Below are positions 35,114-37,905 of a DNA stretch of 37,905 bases, in pieces. Made by a program: the position numbers and the translations under genes. The notes under the pieces were generated by a model that saw only the letters and a program-made list of their open reading frames with translations, was not told the DNA's origin and did not search any database. The stretch is taken from positions 1 to 37,905 of the forward strand of contig CASDTH010000036.1 of assembly GCA_949283655.1 (NCBI GenBank), given 5' to 3'. The stretch's first letter is position 1. Each line of letters opens with the position of its first letter. Origin of the DNA: an uncultured bacterium. GTDB lineage: Bacteria; Bacillota; Clostridia; Oscillospirales; Acutalibacteraceae.

Positions 35114-35974
35114 ATGTTTGCCGTTTTGCAGGTCAGACCGCCGGAAAAAGGGATTCTCAAAAGAGGCTGGCGATATCTACACCCGGGAAAGCCGATCGCC
35201 GTGCAGGTCGCCGTAAAGGGCGGCGCGCCATTCCTCTGCGTGACCGTCTCCAAAAAGCGCGGACAAATTCCTTGGAAAGAAATTGGGTTTTACGCAGGGC
35301 GCTGCGCGGGCCGTATGCTGCTGCCAAACGGTCTGTTGCCACCTGCAGATTGTCCGGTCAAACCCTTTTGCCCCACCGCACTGGCGTCGCTTGCGCTGTT
35401 TCATACAGCATGCGCCGTGCTCGCCCAGCGGCATGCGCCGCCAGAGGGGGAGCGCATCACACTGGTGGACCAAACAGGAGCCCTTGCCCGCCGGGCCGAT
35501 AAGCTGCTCCCCTTCGCCGCTCTTGTGCGCATCGTCACACAGCGCCCCTCCGCCTACCAGCCGGCTGTGAAGCAGGCTATGGAGGAATATGGGGCCGCTC
35601 TTCTGGTGCAGGAGACTGGCATCGGAGCGGGGGATAGCACTGTTGTCATCGCTCCCTACGGCCTGAATGGTGATTTTGTGCCAGCTGCACGGTGCGCCGT
35701 CTTTCTCGGGGGCAGCAGCACATGCGAAACAGGCGGTGTAACCATTCGGGCAGAAGGCTTTGATCTGCCGGAGGCATACCGTCGATTGCTGCCGGAAGGA
35801 ATCGACGCGGATCGCTTCGCATGTGCCCTGTACGAGGCGTGCGGCCTGCGCGCACTCGGAGAGCAAACCTATACCCGGCTGCAGCTCTATGGCGCAACGA
35901 CCACGATCGGCGGCGCAGCCAAAATGCTCGGAGCGCTGCATAGGCAACAGAAGGAAGGCGAGCAGCGGCCGTAA
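35114..35974 (+). CDS. Conserved-looking hypothetical protein (286 aa)
   Basis: I do not recognise this family. The 286-aa protein looks soluble, with no signal peptide or membrane helix. Notable stretches are RGWRYLHPGKPIAVQVAVKG at the N-terminus, a central alternating strand/helix part (ITLVDQTGALARRADKLLPF, VRIVTQRPSAYQPAVKQAM) reminiscent of a Rossmann-like fold, and FLGGSSTCETGG. Cys residues are spread along it. ATG 35114 follows GGAAGGGGAG. It converges on greA with a shared hairpin between. Codon use matches its neighbours. Confidence 0.65.
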   Translation: MFAVLQVRPPEKGILKRGWRYLHPGKPIAVQVAVKGGAPFLCVTVSKKRGQIPWKEIGFYAGRCAGRMLLPNGLLPPADCPVKPFCPTALASLALFHTACAVLAQRHAPPEGERITLVDQTGALARRADKLLPFAALVRIVTQRPSAYQPAVKQAMEEYGAALLVQETGIGAGDSTVVIAPYGLNGDFVPAARCAVFLGGSSTCETGGVTIRAEGFDLPEAYRRLLPEGIDADRFACALYEACGLRALGEQTYTRLQLYGATTTIGGAAKMLGALHRQQKEGEQRP

Positions 35975-35989
35975 AAAAGTGCGCGGCAC

Positions 35990-36034
35990 AAAAAGCGCCC
36001 TCAAAAGCTGAATGTTATCAGCTTTTGAGGGCGC
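35990..36034 (-). terminator. Terminator of greA (shared with the 286-aa gene)
   Basis: GCGCCCTCAAAAGCTGA (35995-36011) pairs perfectly over 17 bp with 36018-36034 around a 6-nt loop. On minus it is followed by TTTTT. Confidence 0.9.
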
Positions 36035-36059
36035 ACTCACATTCTGACTGCTTATGCCA

Positions 36060-36557
36060 TCAGGCCCAGCGGCCTTTGTAATCATTCGGATAAATTTCCA
36101 TCACTTCAAAAGAAATCACACCGGCGGGAACCTCGACATCCACCTTATCGCCCAGGCGATGTCCAAGCAACGCCTTGCCGACCGGCGATTCATCAGAGAT
36201 CAGGCCGATATCAGGATCCGCCTGCGCAAAACCGACGATTTGGTAATCGTCTGTTTCATCCATCTCTACATCGCGCAGCTTTAGCTTGGAGCCGACATGG
36301 ATCACCTCTGTGCCCAATGCATCCTCATCGAGCACCTTGGCGTTTTCGAGCATCGCCTCGATCTCGCTGATGCGAGCCTCCAGCTTACCCTGCTCGCTTT
36401 TGGCCTCATCGTATTCGCTGTTTTCCGACAGGTCGCCAAAGGAAAGCGCCACCTTGATCTTTTCCGCCACATCCTTGCGGCCGACGGTTTTTAAATGCTC
36501 CAGCTCCGCCTGCAGCTCATGCAGGCCGTCATAGGTTAACAAAATTTCCTGCGGCAT
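36060..36557 (-). CDS. greA: Transcription elongation factor GreA
   Basis: The 165-aa factor rescues backtracked RNA polymerase by stimulating transcript cleavage. An N-terminal coiled coil carries the acidic tip GDLSENSEYDEAKSEQG. The C-terminal FKBP-like domain has SPVGKALLGHRLGD and IISFEV-type VISFEVMEI. I chose ATG 36557 because AAAGGATGG lies just upstream. It is transcribed from a perfect consensus promoter and appears monocistronic. Confidence 0.95.
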   Translation of the reverse strand: MPQEILLTYDGLHELQAELEHLKTVGRKDVAEKIKVALSFGDLSENSEYDEAKSEQGKLEARISEIEAMLENAKVLDEDALGTEVIHVGSKLKLRDVEMDETDDYQIVGFAQADPDIGLISDESPVGKALLGHRLGDKVDVEVPAGVISFEVMEIYPNDYKGRWA

Positions 36558-36574
36558 GCTTACCATCCTTTCAA

Positions 36575-36588
36575 GCCTCCCGGGAGGC
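36575..36588 (-). promoter_or_regulatory. Palindrome in the greA 5' leader
   Basis: GCCTCCCGGGAGGC is a perfect 14-bp palindrome between the promoter and the ribosome site of greA. It could be a protein-binding site or an RNA hairpin affecting translation. Confidence 0.3.
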
Positions 36589-36610
36589 CATACAATCACG
36601 CAATGTTACT

Positions 36611-36639
36611 ATTATAGCCATCTTGGAAGGCAGTGTCAA
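36611..36639 (-). promoter_or_regulatory. Consensus sigma-A promoter of greA
   Basis: On minus, -35 TTGACA (36639-36634), a spacer of exactly 17 nt, and -10 TATAAT (36616-36611): a full match to the consensus, suggesting strong constitutive expression. Confidence 0.85.
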
Positions 36640-36693
36640 GTCAGATACCAGATGTCAACCGCCAGATTCCAAAAACAATATATTTCACATATA

Positions 36694-36910
36694 ATATTTT
36701 CCCGCTCAGGCCGCGGAGGCCCCTCCTTTTCCGTTCGGCCGGAAAAGGAGGCAAAAGGGGCCGTTCTGCACGGTCAACGGCGGCACTGGTATGTTTTGGA
36801 ATCTCTTTGATGTGTTCGGCAAGCCACCCAAAAACTCGGCCACTCACGTGGCCTCAAACATTTTGGGTGTTTGCTTGCCTGCAAGCAGGCAAGTCCCCTC
36901 ACGAGCCCGC
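36694..36910 (-). repeat. Repeat module A, copy 2 (candidate structured RNA)
   Basis: This is a diverged duplicate of 181-400. Matching hairpins are 36722-36732 with 36741-36751 (11 bp), GGCCAC 36838-36843 with GTGGCC 36848-36853 around the invariant loop TCAC (GTGA on minus), and CTTGCCTGC 36874-36882 with GCAGGCAAG 36885-36893. Stem bases differ from copy 1 yet still pair. The element lies upstream of the greA promoter on the same strand. A 68-codon frame (36641-36847) crosses it but does not continue in copy 1. Confidence 0.65.
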
Positions 36911-36966
36911 CGGAAGTGTACGGAGCCTACCGCCGCTGGCCTACTGAAAGGCTCTGCCTCCGCGCC

Positions 36967-37046
36967 AGACTGAAGGCCCCGGAAGGTTTCTCCCGGAGTC
37001 TATAAGCGGTTCGGAGCCGCAAGCGGAAGGATAGGCCCAGGCGGCA
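36967..37046 (-). repeat. Repeat module B, copy 2
   Basis: On minus this matches module B at 413-562: TGCCGCCTGGGCCTATC (37046-37030), a CCGC/GCGG hairpin (37017-37026) where copy 1 has ACGCC/GGCGT, and GGGGCCTTCAGTCT (36980-36967). It lacks the long hairpin found in copy 1. Confidence 0.6.
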
Positions 37047-37288
37047 GTTAGAGATTGGACGGCAGATATTTTTAAGATGATAGATGAGAGAACCGCTAGA
37101 CTTTCCCTCAAAGGCGAAAGGCTAACACATGATTATTGACCATCCATTTGATGTATCATATTCCGGTATGGCAGCTTAAATTTGGGGGCTGATTTAGGTT
37201 TGAGCGTAGGGGCAGAGTTTTCATTTGACGCCTCGAATCCCTTAGTCCGCACCTTTTATTATCTAGATCCATAAAAGGAGGAAAAGCA
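37047..37288. other. Spacer upstream of the 55-aa gene
   Basis: This is the rest of the 730-nt gene-free stretch between greA and the small membrane protein. A weak promoter candidate on plus, TTGACC (37136-37141) and TATTCC (37159-37164) at 17-nt spacing, is the only signal seen. Confidence 0.3.
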
Positions 37289-37456
37289 ATGCTTCTCATC
37301 ACTTTATTGATCGCCTCTGCTCTGATGTTCTTCTTTGCGTTCTGCGCCCTACGCGCGCTTCGGGATTATTCCGGAACCTGGGTAATTTATTCCCTTTTGG
37401 CCGGTATAATGTTTGCGGTTGATTGCTTTGTGCTCTGCATAACCATCGGCGGATAA
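37289..37456 (+). CDS. Small membrane protein (55 aa)
   Basis: The 55-residue protein has two membrane helices: LLITLLIASALMFFFAFCAL (2-21), then a basic loop RALRDYSGTW, and VIYSLLAGIMFAVDCFVLCI (32-51). A near-perfect ribosome site, AAAAGGAGG, lies 7 nt before the ATG, the main evidence that it is translated. The family is unknown; size and topology would fit a small regulator of a membrane complex or a toxin-like peptide, but nothing shows this. A terminator lies 210 nt downstream. Confidence 0.6.
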   Translation: MLLITLLIASALMFFFAFCALRALRDYSGTWVIYSLLAGIMFAVDCFVLCITIGG

Positions 37457-37905
37457 AAGCCTTCCTATCTACTATAAAAAATCGTATTTGATTTTGTTCT
37501 CCCAAAATGTCTCGAACTGTGAAGGACCTTGCAAATACGGGCCCTTTCGGCCATTAGGGCAATTGCGACGCCAATCATTTTTGACGCTTTTGTCTCCAAT
37601 TGGTTCCATATTTCCTATGAAGATGTAAAACAATGCAAGCAGATATAAAAAAACAATACTCTGCGAAGGCGAAAGTATTCCTTGCTTTCGCCTTTTTGGT
37701 TGCCATATAAGCAGGGGCAGACGCACTTGTTAACAACACCGCTTCTCCTCTAAACTCCACGATCTCTGCGTTTGTCAATGATATGACCCAAGGAAGGCAG
37801 CAAGGCGATCAAGAGGAGAAAGCCATCCAAGGGTACGCATCGCCTTGTTGCTGCTCCAAGATAGATGAATCTCCAATTTCTCATTGAGCTCCTGAACAGA
37901 GGCAA
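37457..37905. other. Gene-free right edge with inverted repeats
   Basis: No supported gene is seen here. CGTATTTG (37483-37490) pairs with CAAATACG (37532-37539) around a 41-nt loop. GCAG-CAAGGCGAT (37797-37809) pairs with ATCGCCTTG and CTGC (37839-37854) with a 3-nt bulge. Minus frames of 67-84 codons overlap here but lack ribosome sites and family features. It may be the start of another repeat or a degenerate mobile element continuing past the edge. Confidence 0.35.
37666..37697 (+). terminator. Rho-independent terminator
   Basis: AAGGCGAAAG (37666-37675) pairs perfectly with CTTTCGCCTT (37685-37694), running into TTTTT. It probably ends the transcript of the 55-aa gene. Confidence 0.75.

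Noticed and set aside
36641..36847. 68-codon frame through module A copy 2
   Set aside because: In module A copy 1 the same frame meets a stop right after the GNRA hairpin and diverges; conservation follows base pairing, not codons.
37472..37778. Two overlapping minus frames of 84 and 67 codons
   Set aside because: No ribosome sites, mutual overlap, and a strong terminator hairpin passes through them.
1..37905. CRISPR arrays, tRNA, rRNA, prophage or transposase genes
   Set aside because: No regularly spaced repeats, no cloverleaf or rRNA-like segments, and no phage or transposase proteins were seen.

Overview
The window looks like ordinary chromosome from an endospore-forming, moderately high-GC member of the Clostridia, perhaps Oscillospiraceae/Ruminococcaceae-like. 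The class rests on spore genes (spoIVFA/spoIVFB-like pair, bofA, yaaL), Gram-positive ribosome binding sites, an RCK-gated Ktr potassium system, a long RelA/SpoT enzyme next to recJ, and a purine operon of clostridial type. The family-level guess is weaker. I see no rRNA, tRNA, CRISPR array, phage or transposase gene.

Layout: 1-660 is intergenic and packed with structured repeats. 663-3891 (minus) holds a GH36-like glycosidase and a small Cys-rich protein. 4040-6170 is a spore-signalling block: yaaL and bofA on plus converge on spoIVFA/spoIVFB-like genes on minus. 6348-10575 (minus) has a cell-surface protein, then a MacB-like permease with its MacA-like adaptor but no ATPase gene. 10704-18521 (minus) is the purine operon: a leader with a small Cys-rich ORF and a terminator, then purE, purF, purM, purN, purO-type IMP cyclohydrolase, stand-alone AICAR formyltransferase, a frameshifted S51 peptidase, and purD.

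On plus, 18702-26659 carries a lipoprotein, recJ, relA/spoT, a broken fluC, rsuA-type pseudouridine synthase and a GxGYxYP-type lipoprotein. On minus, 31426-26779 is one operon: KdpD-like kinase, KdpE, KtrB, KtrA and a DUF368/PopT protein, tying potassium sensing and uptake to undecaprenyl-phosphate recycling. The right part holds a class B PBP, a small coiled-coil protein (+), a polysaccharide deacetylase, an unknown 286-aa protein (+), greA with a perfect sigma-A promoter, and a 55-aa membrane protein (+).

The most unusual signal is non-coding. Repeat module A lies at 181-400 and 36694-36910. Three of its hairpins keep their pairing although their bases changed, and one has an invariant GUGA (GNRA) loop when read on minus, as expected for an RNA. 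Module B accompanies A in both places but in opposite orientations. A third repeat, C (1-76 and 31522-31680), can form a pseudoknot-like arrangement. Separately, three reading frames (yaaL/bofA, the S51 peptidase, fluC) are disrupted at short base runs, which could be real decay, frameshifting or sequence error.
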